Positions 42,865-52,504 of a stretch of 64,000 bases of DNA are shown here, piece after piece; position 1 is the first letter of the stretch, and every line of letters begins with the position of its first letter. This DNA is from Halothiobacillus neapolitanus c2 (lineage in GTDB: Bacteria; Pseudomonadota; Gammaproteobacteria; Halothiobacillales; Halothiobacillaceae), in contig NC_013422.1 in NCBI RefSeq assembly GCF_000024765.1, positions 2,518,887 through 2,582,886 of the forward strand. The letters are read 5' to 3'. The notes beneath the pieces are model-generated. The model saw nothing but the letters and a program-made list of their open reading frames with translations. It had not been told where the DNA came from and did not search any database. The position numbers were made by a program, and so were the translations under genes.

Positions 42865-44376
42865 ATGTCCATTGCCAAAGTTTACAGCCGAGCACAAGTT
42901 GGTATTGATGCGCCGCTGGTGACAGTTGAAGCGCATGTCACCAATGGGCTACCGGCCATCACACTGGTGGGGCTCGCTGAAACGGCGGTTCGCGAAAGCC
43001 GGGATCGTGTCCGTGCCGCGATTTTATCTTCCGGTTTTGAATTTCCACCCAAGCGGCTCACCATCAATCTCGCGCCCGCCGATTTACCCAAAGAAAGCGC
43101 TCGATTTGATCTGGCGATTGCCATTGCTATTTTGGCTGTTACCGGACAAATTCCCGGCAAAGATGCCGAAGCGGCGTTACAGCAACTCAAACATTATGAA
43201 TTCTTGGGTGAATTATCCCTCGATGGCGGCATTCGACCGATTAACGGTTCGCTTTCTGCCGCCATTGCCACGCGTGATGCGCGTCGTATCCTTGTTTTAC
43301 CCAAGGCCTGCGGGGATGAAGTATCCGTTATCAAGGATATTCACGCCCTGACGGCCCATCATTTAACGGCCGTGGTAGCGCATTTGGCGGGTCAAAAAAA
43401 TCTCGATGAGATCGTTCCACGTCCCTTGGAACCGATTGATCCGGCAATGGAAGGCGATTTATCCGAGGTGCGCGGCCAACCCAGAGCCAAACGCGCCCTC
43501 GCGATTGCCGCCGCAGGCCAGCACAATTTATTGCTGATCGGCCCGCCCGGCGCGGGCAAGAGCATGCTGGCGCAACGAATGCCCGGCATTCTTCCGCCCA
43601 TGACCGAAAGCGAAGCCATTGAATCGGCTCGTATCGCCTCGATTTCAAGCCAGGGATTCACGCCGGAACGTTTTGGCCTGCGGTCGTTTAGAAGCCCGCA
43701 TCACTCCGCCTCATCGGTGGCCTTGATCGGTGGTGGCTCGAACCCGAAACCGGGCGAAATTTCACTGGCGCATTTTGGGGTTTTATTTCTCGATGAACTG
43801 CCCGAATTTGACCGTAAAGTGCTCGAAGCCCTGCGTGAACCGCTGGAAAACGGCAAAATCACCATTTCACGCGCGGCGCAGCAAGCCGAATTTCCCGCAC
43901 AATTTCAGTTGATTGCCGCCATGAATCCCTCGCCACAAGGGGTGGAAATCGATTCCATCGCGGCGCAACGTTATCGGGCAAAACTTTCCGGGCCGCTGCT
44001 GGATCGTATCGACATGCATCTGGAAATTCCAAGGGTTCCTGCGACTGAATTCAATTCGGTTGCTGCTGAAGAAACGTCTGCCGAGGTTCGCGCGCGCGTC
44101 ACCGAAGCAAGAGCGGTCATGTTGCGGCGGCAGAGTAAACCCAATGCACAATTATCTTCGAGCGAACTGGGCAACGTAGCCGAACTCGATCCGAAAAATC
44201 AGTTGTTTTTGAATCAGGCCATTGAAAAACTCAAGCTATCCGGCCGCGCCCGAAACCGGATTTTAAAGGTAGCCCGTACGATTGCCGATCTGGATGGTAA
44301 ACCGCAAATTGATACGGCTTGCCTGAGCGAGGCGATGGGTTACCGCAATCTGGATCGATTATTCAGGATCGGCTGA
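42865..44376 (+). CDS. comM: YifB/ComM family Mg-chelatase-like AAA+ ATPase
   Basis: 503 aa. An N-terminal Lon-like S5 fold domain (about residues 1-165) is followed by an AAA+ module with Walker A IGPPGAGKSMLAQ, Walker B GVLFLDELPEFD and a C-terminal Mg-chelatase domain. ComM is a hexameric branch-migration helicase that helps integrate heterologous DNA during natural transformation. Its 3' end overlaps cmoB on the other strand by 14 bp. Confidence 0.95.
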   Translation: MSIAKVYSRAQVGIDAPLVTVEAHVTNGLPAITLVGLAETAVRESRDRVRAAILSSGFEFPPKRLTINLAPADLPKESARFDLAIAIAILAVTGQIPGKDAEAALQQLKHYEFLGELSLDGGIRPINGSLSAAIATRDARRILVLPKACGDEVSVIKDIHALTAHHLTAVVAHLAGQKNLDEIVPRPLEPIDPAMEGDLSEVRGQPRAKRALAIAAAGQHNLLLIGPPGAGKSMLAQRMPGILPPMTESEAIESARIASISSQGFTPERFGLRSFRSPHHSASSVALIGGGSNPKPGEISLAHFGVLFLDELPEFDRKVLEALREPLENGKITISRAAQQAEFPAQFQLIAAMNPSPQGVEIDSIAAQRYRAKLSGPLLDRIDMHLEIPRVPATEFNSVAAEETSAEVRARVTEARAVMLRRQSKPNAQLSSSELGNVAELDPKNQLFLNQAIEKLKLSGRARNRILKVARTIADLDGKPQIDTACLSEAMGYRNLDRLFRIG

Positions 44377-45391
44377 CTTTCTTGGCAGTCAAAATCGCCC
44401 GCAGCGGTGCTGGATAACCTTCAATCGTTTTGGAACGATCCTGTGGATCAAGAAAATTGGCCAAAGATGGTTTGAAATCTGTCCAATCCGTGGCGCGCTG
44501 CTCATCGAGACTGGTCGACTCTTGATTGACGAGGCGTATCGACTCAAAGCCCAGACGGGCCAGCCACACACTGAGCAAGGGCACACTGGGAATGAACCAA
44601 ACATTGCGCATGCCCGCATAGCGATCGGTTGGGGTCAAAACCTGTTCTGCATCGCCTGCAATCACCAAGGTTTCGAGCACGAGTTCCCCACCCGGCTTCA
44701 GGCATTCGGCCAGTTCTTGAATATGCCCGAGCGGGTTTCTGCGATGATAAAGCACGCCCATCGAAAACACGGTATCGAATAACGGCGCCCGGCTTAAGTT
44801 TTCAAGCGTCGTGGGAATGATCACGGCCCGTCGTTCACCCAGAAGATGGGCCACCGCATAGAACTGGGCAACGAAACTCAAGGTCGGCTCAACGCCCACC
44901 GCGATTGCTGCACCATCGCCCAACATCCGCCAGAGGTGATACCCGCTGCCGGTGCCCACATCCAGAATTTTTTTGCCATCGAGCGGACTGATATGCGCTT
45001 GCAGTCGTTGCCATTTGAAATCCGAACGCCATTCTGTGTCGATAAACACGTCATACAGTGAAAACGGTCCTTTGCGCCAGGGTGACAATTGGCGAAGTTG
45101 CCGCTCTAGGGATTCCTTTACCACTTTCCTGTTTTCGGACTCAACATCGGATGCACGAACCGAAACCACCGGCTGATCCAGTGTCACGACCCGTTCAGCA
45201 GGAATAGCGGGCAACTGCGCGACGACCTGACTCCATTCTTCCCAGTGCCCGTGATTGATGTCATCGAATCGCGCAGCGTGCGCAATTAACCATTGGGAAA
45301 ACGCTGCCTTGTCGCCGTCGGCATCCCCATGGGCGCCCATCGTCGTTGACGCCATTGCCAGAAATCGGCCTTTGATCGTGTTCGGTTCCAT
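44363..45391 (-). CDS. cmoB: tRNA U34 carboxymethyltransferase CmoB
   Basis: 342 aa. The SAM-type Rossmann motif is KKILDVGTGSGYHLWRM; the N-terminal WRKGPFSLYDVFIDTEWRSDFKW and the MGVLYHRRNPLGHI segment are CmoB-specific. It uses carboxy-SAM from CmoA to form cmo5U34 in tRNA. The motif VGTGSG where E. coli has CGSG-type is within family variation. It follows cmoA by 5 bp. Confidence 0.94.
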   Translation of the reverse strand: MEPNTIKGRFLAMASTTMGAHGDADGDKAAFSQWLIAHAARFDDINHGHWEEWSQVVAQLPAIPAERVVTLDQPVVSVRASDVESENRKVVKESLERQLRQLSPWRKGPFSLYDVFIDTEWRSDFKWQRLQAHISPLDGKKILDVGTGSGYHLWRMLGDGAAIAVGVEPTLSFVAQFYAVAHLLGERRAVIIPTTLENLSRAPLFDTVFSMGVLYHRRNPLGHIQELAECLKPGGELVLETLVIAGDAEQVLTPTDRYAGMRNVWFIPSVPLLSVWLARLGFESIRLVNQESTSLDEQRATDWTDFKPSLANFLDPQDRSKTIEGYPAPLRAILTAKKVSRS

Positions 45392-45396
45392 TTTTT

Positions 45397-46173
45397 CTAT
45401 TTAATCGCCAGCCATGAGGCAAAAGCGTAGTGTTTGCCGAGCAGGATGGTTTTGCTAAATCCGGCTTCGCGGAAACGTTTTATGTGCGCTTGCTCGGTTT
45501 CTGTTCTCAGGACGTTTTCCAGTGCCTGTCTTTTTTGGGCGATTTCCAGTTCGGAATAACCGTTTCGCCGCTTGAACTCATGGTGCAATTCCGTGCTGAT
45601 GCCTTGCAATGCCTCGTCTTCATCGTGAATTTTCTCAACCAGAATCAGCCCGCCGCCGGGGTTCAATCCCGCATGGATTTTTTTCAGCAGATCCAGCCGT
45701 TTCTCCGGTTCGATAAATTGCAGGGTGTAGGCCAACACAATCAAGGACGCATTGCAGTACTCATGCATCGTGATGTCCCCGCAATGCAGCGTGATCGGCA
45801 CACTGGCCTGAAATGAACTAATGTGTTCTTTCGCGCGCGAAATCATGGCTTGTGAAGAATCGATAGCATGAATTGTGACCGAATCGGCCTCGATGCCCGA
45901 AGCTAAGACGCCACTTTTCAAGGCCAAGGTGATCGCACCGAGCGAGCAGCCCAAATCGAAGAGATTGCTGTTTTCTCGGACGAGCAAACGCGCGACATCC
46001 TTGATCAGATCAAGCGTGAACCCGTATCCAGGCACCGATCGTTTGATCATGTCCGGAAAAACAGCGGCCACTTCCTGGTTGAAACAAAAAGGCCCCGGTT
46101 TTTCGGGGGTGTCGAACAGTTTGTCTGTTCCACCCTTGATCGATGCGAATTGATCCCATTCGTTGTTGTTCAT
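45397..46173 (-). CDS. cmoA: Carboxy-S-adenosyl-L-methionine synthase CmoA
   Basis: 258 aa. FDLGCSLGAITLAL is the SAM-site motif, and VFPDMIKRSVPGYGFTLDLI the CmoA-specific N-terminal segment. It makes carboxy-SAM from SAM and prephenate for CmoB. The ATG overlaps the mnmH stop as ATGA. The linked selD-mnmH genes also modify the wobble uridine, so the whole operon acts at tRNA position 34. Confidence 0.95.
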   Translation of the reverse strand: MNNNEWDQFASIKGGTDKLFDTPEKPGPFCFNQEVAAVFPDMIKRSVPGYGFTLDLIKDVARLLVRENSNLFDLGCSLGAITLALKSGVLASGIEADSVTIHAIDSSQAMISRAKEHISSFQASVPITLHCGDITMHEYCNASLIVLAYTLQFIEPEKRLDLLKKIHAGLNPGGGLILVEKIHDEDEALQGISTELHHEFKRRNGYSELEIAQKRQALENVLRTETEQAHIKRFREAGFSKTILLGKHYAFASWLAIK

Positions 46174-47282
46174 AGGTCACATCTTGAAAACCACCAGTCT
46201 CGGATTTCAGTTTCTGTGCCCTGAAAAACGATACGGTGTTTTTTCTTGTTGATTTGATAGTCGTACATCGGGTCGTAGTAGCCGACCAGTAATTGCTCGA
46301 TCAGAGATTCGATGCCGTGTTTATTGCCCGATTCGAAATAGTGACTCAATCCCGCGAGCGCCAGGGCGAACAACTCTTTATGCCGCGTATGGCCCAGCCG
46401 TTTCTTGATGGCATCCAGCGACTGAAGAATACTCGTTTTCAATGTTTCTTCAGCCTGTTCGCGGCCGTAAATCCGAATGAGTTTTTGAAACCTGCTGGTG
46501 ATGTAATCTTCGAATACCTGCTCGATCCGTTTTTCGACGGGTGTGTGCAAAACCACCAATGGCGCGGTTTGCATGGCTTCCCATAAAGGCAATGGAACAC
46601 GACGCGCGCCGATCTTTGAGCCCTCGTCTTCCAGCATGATGGGCGTATCAGGGCAGGCCACCTGATTTCTCATCAACGCAATGGCAATCTCGTTATCGAT
46701 GCTGATTTGTGGCGGCTGTGCCTCCAGTTCCTGCCCGAAGGCCGAACCCTTGTGATGGGCAATACCTTCCAGATCGACAAAGCGTTGGCACTGATTGAGT
46801 AACACCGTTTTTCCGGTGCCGGTTCGCCCGCCCAGAACGATCAGTTTCGCTTGCGCCGTATCCGCTTCAAGCCTATCCAGCAAAAAACGACGCAAGGCCT
46901 TGTATCCGCCAACGATTCGCGGAACCGTGATGCCAGCATCATCCATGAGCATGCGTTGCGTCAGGCGTGACCTCAGGCCTCCACGAAAGCAATAAAGCAT
47001 GCCATTGGGGTGTGTTTCAAAAAATTCTGCCCATTGCGCGATTCGCTGTTGCTTTTGTTGTTCATCTACTAACGCGTAACCTAAGGCAATGGCGGCGTCC
47101 TGTCCTTGCGACTTGTAACGGATACCAACGAGGTGACGTTCCTCGTCCGTCAAGAGCGGAATATTGGTTGATTTAGGAAAAGCGCCCGCGTTGAATTCAA
47201 TCGGTGCGCGCACATCCAGTAGCGGAATGTTTTCAAGGAAAACCCGCTTAAGATCCGTTTCCTTGGGTGCACAATCGACCAT
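46170..47282 (-). CDS. mnmH: tRNA 2-selenouridine synthase
   Basis: 370 aa. An N-terminal rhodanese domain with the active Cys C98 in MLYCFRGGLRSR, then a P-loop domain with VLGGRTGTGKTVLLNQ. It replaces sulfur by selenium at the mnm5s2U34 wobble base through a geranylated intermediate, using selenophosphate from SelD. It starts within the selD stop (TGATG). With mnmE at 59.8 kb, the window holds two steps of the same modified base. Confidence 0.95.
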   Translation of the reverse strand: MVDCAPKETDLKRVFLENIPLLDVRAPIEFNAGAFPKSTNIPLLTDEERHLVGIRYKSQGQDAAIALGYALVDEQQKQQRIAQWAEFFETHPNGMLYCFRGGLRSRLTQRMLMDDAGITVPRIVGGYKALRRFLLDRLEADTAQAKLIVLGGRTGTGKTVLLNQCQRFVDLEGIAHHKGSAFGQELEAQPPQISIDNEIAIALMRNQVACPDTPIMLEDEGSKIGARRVPLPLWEAMQTAPLVVLHTPVEKRIEQVFEDYITSRFQKLIRIYGREQAEETLKTSILQSLDAIKKRLGHTRHKELFALALAGLSHYFESGNKHGIESLIEQLLVGYYDPMYDYQINKKKHRIVFQGTETEIRDWWFSRCDL

Positions 47283-48343
47283 CAGAACGCGCCGAAGCGG
47301 ACTGTTTTTTCGTTGGGCTCGGCGGCAATGATTCGACCAATGGGTTCGGCATGTTTACCTTTGGCTTTAAGTAATTCCCGGACCTGTTCGACAGCCGTTT
47401 GCGCCACACTGATGAGCAAACCACCGGATGTTTGCGGATCGCAGACGATGGCTTTTTCCTCGTCCGTCATATCGTCGAGGTGTTTTCCGTAGCTGGCAAA
47501 ATTACGGTGGGTACCGCCTGGAATTTGTTTTTCTCTTAAATATCTATCGATATTTCTGATTTTCGGTATCCGTGCCAGATCAATCACGGCAGCTGTTCCA
47601 CTTCCCTGACATAGTTCCAGCAGGTGTCCGCCCAATCCAAAACCGGTGACATCCGTCATCGCATGAACCTCACTTATGTGTCCGAGTTCATAACCGATCT
47701 GATTGAGCTGGCACATCAAATCGGGTGCCGTATCCCGATCCTCATCGCGCAATACACCTGATTTTTGCGCGGTGGTCAAAATGCCGATACCCAATGGTTT
47801 GGTCAAAAACAGGTAATCGCCCACTTGAGCTTGATCGTTTCGCTTGAGGTGATCGAGTGCAACGCGACCGGTGACTGCCAAACCGAAAATGGGTTCTGGC
47901 GCATCGATGGAATGCCCGCCGGCCAGTGGAATGCCCGCATCGTGACAGGCTTGTTTTCCACCATCGATGACGGCAGAGGCGACTTCTGCTGATAATTTAT
48001 CGATGGGCCAACCAAAAATAGCAATCGCCATCAGGGGTTTGCCGCCCATCGCATAAATATCGCTGATGGCATTGGTTGCAGCAATTCGCCCGAAGGTGAA
48101 CGGATCATCCACGATGGGCATGAAAAAATCGGTGGTGCTGATGATGCCGGTACCGTCGCCCAGATCCATGACGGCTGCATCGTCCTTGGAGTCGTTACCC
48201 ACGATGAGTTGGCTGAAATGGGCTTTTTCAATATTGCTGGTCTTCAGGATTTCATCAAGCAAGGCAGGCGATATCTTGCAGCCACAACCGGCCCCATGGC
48301 TGTATTGGGTTAGACGAACGGGTTCTTTGGAGGTGTATTGCAT
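47282..48343 (-). CDS. selD: Selenide, water dikinase (selenophosphate synthase)
   Basis: 353 aa. The catalytic pair is C20 and K23 in [11 protein letters not shown] (equivalent to C17/K20 of E. coli), so this is the cysteine, not the selenocysteine, form. [20 protein letters not shown] and the C-terminal DPQTSGGLL are typical. It provides selenophosphate for MnmH here; whether selenoproteins are also made depends on selA/selB/selC, not seen in this window. A 12-bp inverted repeat lies just upstream. Confidence 0.96.
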   Translation of the reverse strand: MQYTSKEPVRLTQYSHGAGCGCKISPALLDEILKTSNIEKAHFSQLIVGNDSKDDAAVMDLGDGTGIISTTDFFMPIVDDPFTFGRIAATNAISDIYAMGGKPLMAIAIFGWPIDKLSAEVASAVIDGGKQACHDAGIPLAGGHSIDAPEPIFGLAVTGRVALDHLKRNDQAQVGDYLFLTKPLGIGILTTAQKSGVLRDEDRDTAPDLMCQLNQIGYELGHISEVHAMTDVTGFGLGGHLLELCQGSGTAAVIDLARIPKIRNIDRYLREKQIPGGTHRNFASYGKHLDDMTDEEKAIVCDPQTSGGLLISVAQTAVEQVRELLKAKGKHAEPIGRIIAAEPNEKTVRFGAF

Positions 48344-48661
48344 GGTTCGGCGTGTTCGGTTGTGTTGGTTTAACTAAAGAATGTTTTTATTCTTTTGTTA
48401 GTGATGATTAATGGCAAAGACTGTTTTGCCGTTCAAGTCGCAAGAGGCCATTTTATTGAACGACTTACTGAAATGCGAACCTCTGTATGGTTCATCCTTT
48501 CCATTGTGGATGGATGGTTGAGAAATGTGGATAACTTTTTTCTCCCCGAGTTACGCCCAGTTTATCCGCAGTTTGTTATTTTGGGCAGCGCGACCGACCG
48601 CGGATAACTGCTTCCTGACTTTTTCGGCCTGGGTACGAGGGTCATCGATCCGATTGACAGA
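48344..48661. other. 318-bp region upstream of selD
   Basis: No convincing gene; a 70-codon plus-strand frame here has no family resemblance. It contains an inverted repeat TAACTAAAGAAT (48371-48382) with ATTCTTTTGTTA (48389-48400), 11 of 12 pairs, 27 bp before the selD start. It also contains a perfect DnaA-box sequence on the minus strand (TTATCCACA, 48526-48534) and two weaker ones (48562-48570 and 48599-48607). Confidence 0.6.
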
Positions 48662-49642
48662 TCAGTTGGTTGTCGGACGACCATGATGAAGAGATGACTT
48701 CTGATCCTCTGCGCGCGTTGGTACCAACAACAGAAAGGCTTGTGTGGTGAATAGCATGGATGCGCCCAAGAGATGCAGTGGTTGCAGGAGGGTAGGCAGA
48801 TGCAAGGTGATGAGCATTGTCCCTGAAAGGATTTGTATGATGACGATTAAAAAGAGCACGCCCAATGCCCGATTGACCCGCGCGTCCGTACCAAAGAACC
48901 GCAGCATTAACCAGAGATTAATGATAATGACAATCAGAGCGCCCGCCATATGGACGTTCAACACAGCACCCACGTGATCAAGCCAGGATACGACAGTGGT
49001 CAGGTGTTCGTTGGTTCCCATTTGATCTACCCGCTCACGAACCTGGGCCCCCAGACCGGTTTGAACCACGGTGATCACCATGGCGATGGGCAACAGGAGA
49101 AACCCGCGTCGCCCGATGCGTGCAGGTTGGCGACTGGATGAGGGAAATGTCCGTGTGACCACCGCCATCAACAAAAACAGGACACCGAACGACAACATCA
49201 TATGGGTGGTGACCACGGCCGAATGGAGGTTGGTGTCGATTACCACGGCGCCAAGCCACCCGTTCAGCATCACCAGGCCCAATGCCCCGCCCGCGAGCCA
49301 GGGAAGGGCATTGTCCTGTCGGCGTGCCAGAAAAGCGAGGACGCAGGTCAGAATCGAGAGCAGCCCGATCAGCGTTCCTGTCAGACGATTGAGGTATTCG
49401 GTCCAGGTTTTGACTGGATCGAACGGCATTTTGTCGTAGCCGAGCCGGGCGTAGGTGTGTCGGTAATCGGGTGGCAGATCGGCTGCGCTGAACGGGGGAA
49501 CGACGCGTCCGAAACAGGTCGGCCAGTCGGGACAACCCATACCCGCGCCCGTTGCACGCACGGTGCCTCCTACCCAAATCAGGAAGAGCACGGCCAGCAT
49601 CGTCACGATGGCCATGATATGCAGTTGTTTTTGTCTGTTCAT
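48662..49642 (-). CDS. ctaA: Heme A synthase (CtaA/Cox15)
   Basis: 326 aa, eight hydrophobic helices. The N-terminal VGGTVRATGAGMGCPDWPTCFG and HMMLSFGVLFLL, plus the second heme-ligand region DHVGAVLNVHMAGALIV, match CtaA. It converts heme O to heme A for the oxidase. The ATG at 49642 has AGGAA about 11 nt upstream; a GTG at 49663 is an alternative. Last gene of the oxidase cluster. Confidence 0.94.
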   Translation of the reverse strand: MNRQKQLHIMAIVTMLAVLFLIWVGGTVRATGAGMGCPDWPTCFGRVVPPFSAADLPPDYRHTYARLGYDKMPFDPVKTWTEYLNRLTGTLIGLLSILTCVLAFLARRQDNALPWLAGGALGLVMLNGWLGAVVIDTNLHSAVVTTHMMLSFGVLFLLMAVVTRTFPSSSRQPARIGRRGFLLLPIAMVITVVQTGLGAQVRERVDQMGTNEHLTTVVSWLDHVGAVLNVHMAGALIVIIINLWLMLRFFGTDARVNRALGVLFLIVIIQILSGTMLITLHLPTLLQPLHLLGASMLFTTQAFLLLVPTRAEDQKSSLHHGRPTTN

Positions 49643-49744
49643 CGGGGTGTGTTTCCTGTTCACGCGTTGATCGTCAGGCCACTTAAAGCCGGATGACGAT
49701 CGAATCAGCCGCTAAAAATATGGGGTTACCTGTCTTCGTTGTTA

Positions 49745-50755
49745 TTATTTGGGATTGCTCGGCACAGCAACGGATCGTGGTCGCCAACGTTTGTATCCCA
49801 ACAACAAGCCCGACAGCAGGGTCACGGGCAGCAAGACAACGCTCCAGAACCAGATTGCCCGACCACCGATGCCCATCACACTGCCGGTGTGAACGGCGGC
49901 AAGCCAGTCTTCGAATGACAGGGAAATCGCGTCCTGCGCACCATTGCTGTACCGCGTACCAAATGGCCCGAAGCTGCCGGGGGCCGTGCAGCGTACCAGT
50001 GACCGTCCGTCCGTCTGCCACCAGATCATGTCCACCTGTGCGCCGGTGCACGATAAGGCGTCGCCTGGCACCGATGCGAACAGTCTGCTGTCTGGCGGTG
50101 CGAAAGAGTTCAGTGATTGATCGGTGATTTGGGCAAAAAGTCCTGTCGATGCACAAATCAACCAAACCCAGGCGGCCAGATACACCAGTCGACGGTGGAC
50201 GGAAACAACCGGCTCGCTTCCTTGCTGATTCCGGTGTCCTCGCCGATACCATTGTCCGAGGAGAAAAAGCAGAATCACGCCGATGGATGAGAGCGCAACC
50301 AAGACCGCTCCAATCGGACCCCTGCTCAGGGATCGATGAATTGAACCGAGCCAGTAAACGGCATCATGATGAGCAGGTCGTTCACCAACCAGTATTTTCC
50401 GATACGGATCGATAAAAAGTTCGAACACTTTTCCTTCGGGGCCTTTTACGGTCGCCATGACCGTGTCTTGAGGCCGTTCAGGCATGTTCAGGCTGAGTAA
50501 TTGATCGTGTGGCCGCCACCGGTGTACGTGCTCCATCACGCTGTTTAGATTCATCCCCTGCCCTTCGCCCACAGCGGATACGGTCCACAGGTCGGGCGCA
50601 AGGACGCGTTCGAATTCCCGAGCGAAGGCCAAACCCGCACCCGAGAGCGCGATCAGGGTTAGTGGCAGGGTCAGTGTGACACCGAGCCAGATATGCAACC
50701 GAATGCGCCACCGGGGCGGTATCACGCTAGATTCTTTAGTGTTCGTGTTGTTCAT
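49745..50755 (-). CDS. PepSY-associated transmembrane protein
   Basis: 336 aa. It begins with a helix bearing LHIWLGVTLTLPLTLIALSGAGLAF, typical of PepSY-TM proteins, then a periplasmic PepSY-like segment (MNLNSVMEHVHRWRPHDQLL), two central helices with HRSLSRGP and HRRLVYLAAWVW, and a final helix near WFWSVVLLPVTLLSG. Such proteins occur in iron-reductase and oxidase contexts. It lies between sco and ctaA, suggesting metal or heme handling for the oxidase; the exact role is unknown. Confidence 0.75.
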   Translation of the reverse strand: MNNTNTKESSVIPPRWRIRLHIWLGVTLTLPLTLIALSGAGLAFAREFERVLAPDLWTVSAVGEGQGMNLNSVMEHVHRWRPHDQLLSLNMPERPQDTVMATVKGPEGKVFELFIDPYRKILVGERPAHHDAVYWLGSIHRSLSRGPIGAVLVALSSIGVILLFLLGQWYRRGHRNQQGSEPVVSVHRRLVYLAAWVWLICASTGLFAQITDQSLNSFAPPDSRLFASVPGDALSCTGAQVDMIWWQTDGRSLVRCTAPGSFGPFGTRYSNGAQDAISLSFEDWLAAVHTGSVMGIGGRAIWFWSVVLLPVTLLSGLLLGYKRWRPRSVAVPSNPK

Positions 50756-50842
50756 GTCGTTACATTGCGGGATCGGATGTAGCGCGTTCCGATGTGCATT
50801 GGAGCCCGCGGGGATCAAGGCCGAAAAAAACCGAGAACCGAA

Positions 50843-51478
50843 TCATGATTGGGGCCATGATTCAAAAATCAGTTGTTTGAGATCAGCCGCGATCTGATCG
50901 CTGGTTTCCTGCTGATCGATCAGCAGGCGTGCATTACCTTTGGGATCAAAGACATAGATCGAAGCACTGTGATTGACTTCGTAATAGCTATTTTTGTCCG
51001 GGTATCCCTTGCCATAACTGTAGGCCACCCGATAACGTTTGGTGACGGCCTTCAATTGGCTTTGTGTGCCGGTCAAACCGATAATCCGGGGTGAGAAATA
51101 ACGGACATACTTGTCCAATACCGCCGGAGTATCGCGATTGGGATCGACCGACACGAACAGAACCTGAACGTCATCGGCTTGTTTACCCAATGAGTTGAGG
51201 GCGGTTGCCAGACGGGTCAGGGTTTGTGGGCAAACATCCGGACAAAAGGTATAGCCAAAATACAGCAGAACAATATGGCCACGATAGTCTTTACCGGTCA
51301 CGGCCCGGTCGTGCTCGTCGGTGAGGTTAAAGGTCAGTGGCGCCATGATCCCGGTAATATCGGTGGCATTCCAGTGCACAGGCTGCTTGCTGCACCCGCT
51401 TGCGAAAATAACCAACCAAGACAAAATCAGCGTGAGAAATAACCAGTTGCCGCGCCGGTCACGAACCAAGTCTTGCAT
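50843..51478 (-). CDS. SCO1/SenC copper chaperone, lipoprotein
   Basis: 211 aa. A hydrophobic start with lipobox FASGCS (Cys29) anchors it outside the membrane. The thioredoxin-like domain has the copper CxxxC as C79/C83 in YTFCPDVCPQTL and the third ligand His in VNHSASIYVFD. It delivers copper to the CuA site of subunit II. It lies 9 bp after ctaG. Confidence 0.93.
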   Translation of the reverse strand: MQDLVRDRRGNWLFLTLILSWLVIFASGCSKQPVHWNATDITGIMAPLTFNLTDEHDRAVTGKDYRGHIVLLYFGYTFCPDVCPQTLTRLATALNSLGKQADDVQVLFVSVDPNRDTPAVLDKYVRYFSPRIIGLTGTQSQLKAVTKRYRVAYSYGKGYPDKNSYYEVNHSASIYVFDPKGNARLLIDQQETSDQIAADLKQLIFESWPQS

Positions 51479-51487
51479 GAGCGCACC

Positions 51488-52411
51488 TCAAGTTGTTGTG
51501 TATGGATCCGCCATCGGATGCGGCGTGTGTTGTGCGGTAGGTGCGAGGACGACGGGCGGGGTTGTGTCCATCTTGCTGCGTTGTGACCAACGAACCAACA
51601 GAACCAGCGCACCCAGAACGCTCATCATGGCGGCCGGAATCCAGGTCACCAATCCACCCAGCGCCTGTTCTTGAAGTAGGTTTAGTGGTAAAACCCGTCC
51701 ACACAAGGCGTATATGGGATACAGATCCGTCGTGCTCAGCGCGATGTACGCGCCGAGCAGTATTTGTGGAAACATCACCAGGAACAGGACCAGCAGACGA
51801 ACGCCGTAGTGGCGTGTCTCGAGCATCCCGGCGGGTGGTTGACGGAAGATCATCCACCAGAACATGAGACCATCGATGGCCATGCCCCAGTTCATCGCGT
51901 TGTACAGCGGCATGCTAAGCATGGCGTCGAAATGGATGCCTGGTATCAGCCAGAAATAGATGATGGCGACGAACAGGAGGCCGGATACAAAAGGTGCCTG
52001 AATCATGCGGATCGGCCATGTAATGGCAGGATAGCGCGCGCGGAATGTGATCATGATCCGAATCATGTATTGCGGCAATCCTGCTAACAGCACGGAGGCG
52101 GGAGCGGAAACGGCAATCAAGAATGGCCCCAGATGGTGCAGAACCAGATGCTGTGTCCGGTGCATGAAAAAACTGAAGCGGCCGTAGTAATCGATTTGTG
52201 TTTGCAGCACAAGATAGATACTGACAAGCCCCAAGGCGAACAACAGCGTATCCCAGCCAGCCTTGCGGTTGAGCCGTCGAAGACCCCGAAAATACAGCAC
52301 GGCTGCCAGCAGGCAGACCCCGAGAACCGTGGGGGAAAACTCATATGGCAGCAGAAAGGCGGCAGCGCTGGCCACCGAACTGAACAGAGCGCTGGTCGGT
52401 GAATCGGTCAC
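51488..52411 (-). CDS. ctaG: Cytochrome c oxidase assembly factor CtaG (caa3 type)
   Basis: 307 aa, about seven helices. MHRTQHLVLHHLGPFLIAVSAP carries the conserved histidines of the COG3336/caa3_CtaG family, and MSMPLYNAMNWGMAIDGLMFWW is typical. It is implicated in CuB assembly and is unrelated to Cox11, which is absent here. The start is GTG at 52411, overlapping the stop of a small upstream frame as GTGA. Confidence 0.9.
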   Translation of the reverse strand: MTDSPTSALFSSVASAAAFLLPYEFSPTVLGVCLLAAVLYFRGLRRLNRKAGWDTLLFALGLVSIYLVLQTQIDYYGRFSFFMHRTQHLVLHHLGPFLIAVSAPASVLLAGLPQYMIRIMITFRARYPAITWPIRMIQAPFVSGLLFVAIIYFWLIPGIHFDAMLSMPLYNAMNWGMAIDGLMFWWMIFRQPPAGMLETRHYGVRLLVLFLVMFPQILLGAYIALSTTDLYPIYALCGRVLPLNLLQEQALGGLVTWIPAAMMSVLGALVLLVRWSQRSKMDTTPPVVLAPTAQHTPHPMADPYTTT

Positions 52412-52488
52412 CGCCGGCTCACAAAATCCGGGCAGTAGCCGGCCGGTTCGGCTTGACTTGATTGAACAATAGGGGTGTTCATCGCCAT
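52408..52488 (-). CDS. Possible 26-aa small protein coupled to ctaG
   Basis: Reads MAMNTPIVQSSQAEPAGYCP then DFVSRR and stop; the stop overlaps the ctaG GTG start as GTGA. It fills almost all of the gap between cyoE and ctaG. No ribosome site is clear and I do not recognise it. Small assembly peptides are known near oxidase genes in other proteobacteria, so a real peptide or a translational-coupling leader is possible. Confidence 0.3.
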   Translation of the reverse strand: MAMNTPIVQSSQAEPAGYCPDFVSRR

Positions 52489-52504
52489 GGCGTGATGACG
52501 GTGA

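Noticed and set aside
48276..48290. Selenocysteine in SelD
   Set aside because: The active-site codon is a normal Cys codon; no in-frame TGA is present.
48395..48607. 70-codon plus-strand frame upstream of selD
   Set aside because: No recognisable domain, no ribosome site, and it covers the palindrome and DnaA-box-like sites.
48526..48607. Possible replication origin from DnaA-box cluster
   Set aside because: Only one perfect box, no AT-rich unwinding element, and the rpmH block places oriC beyond the right edge.
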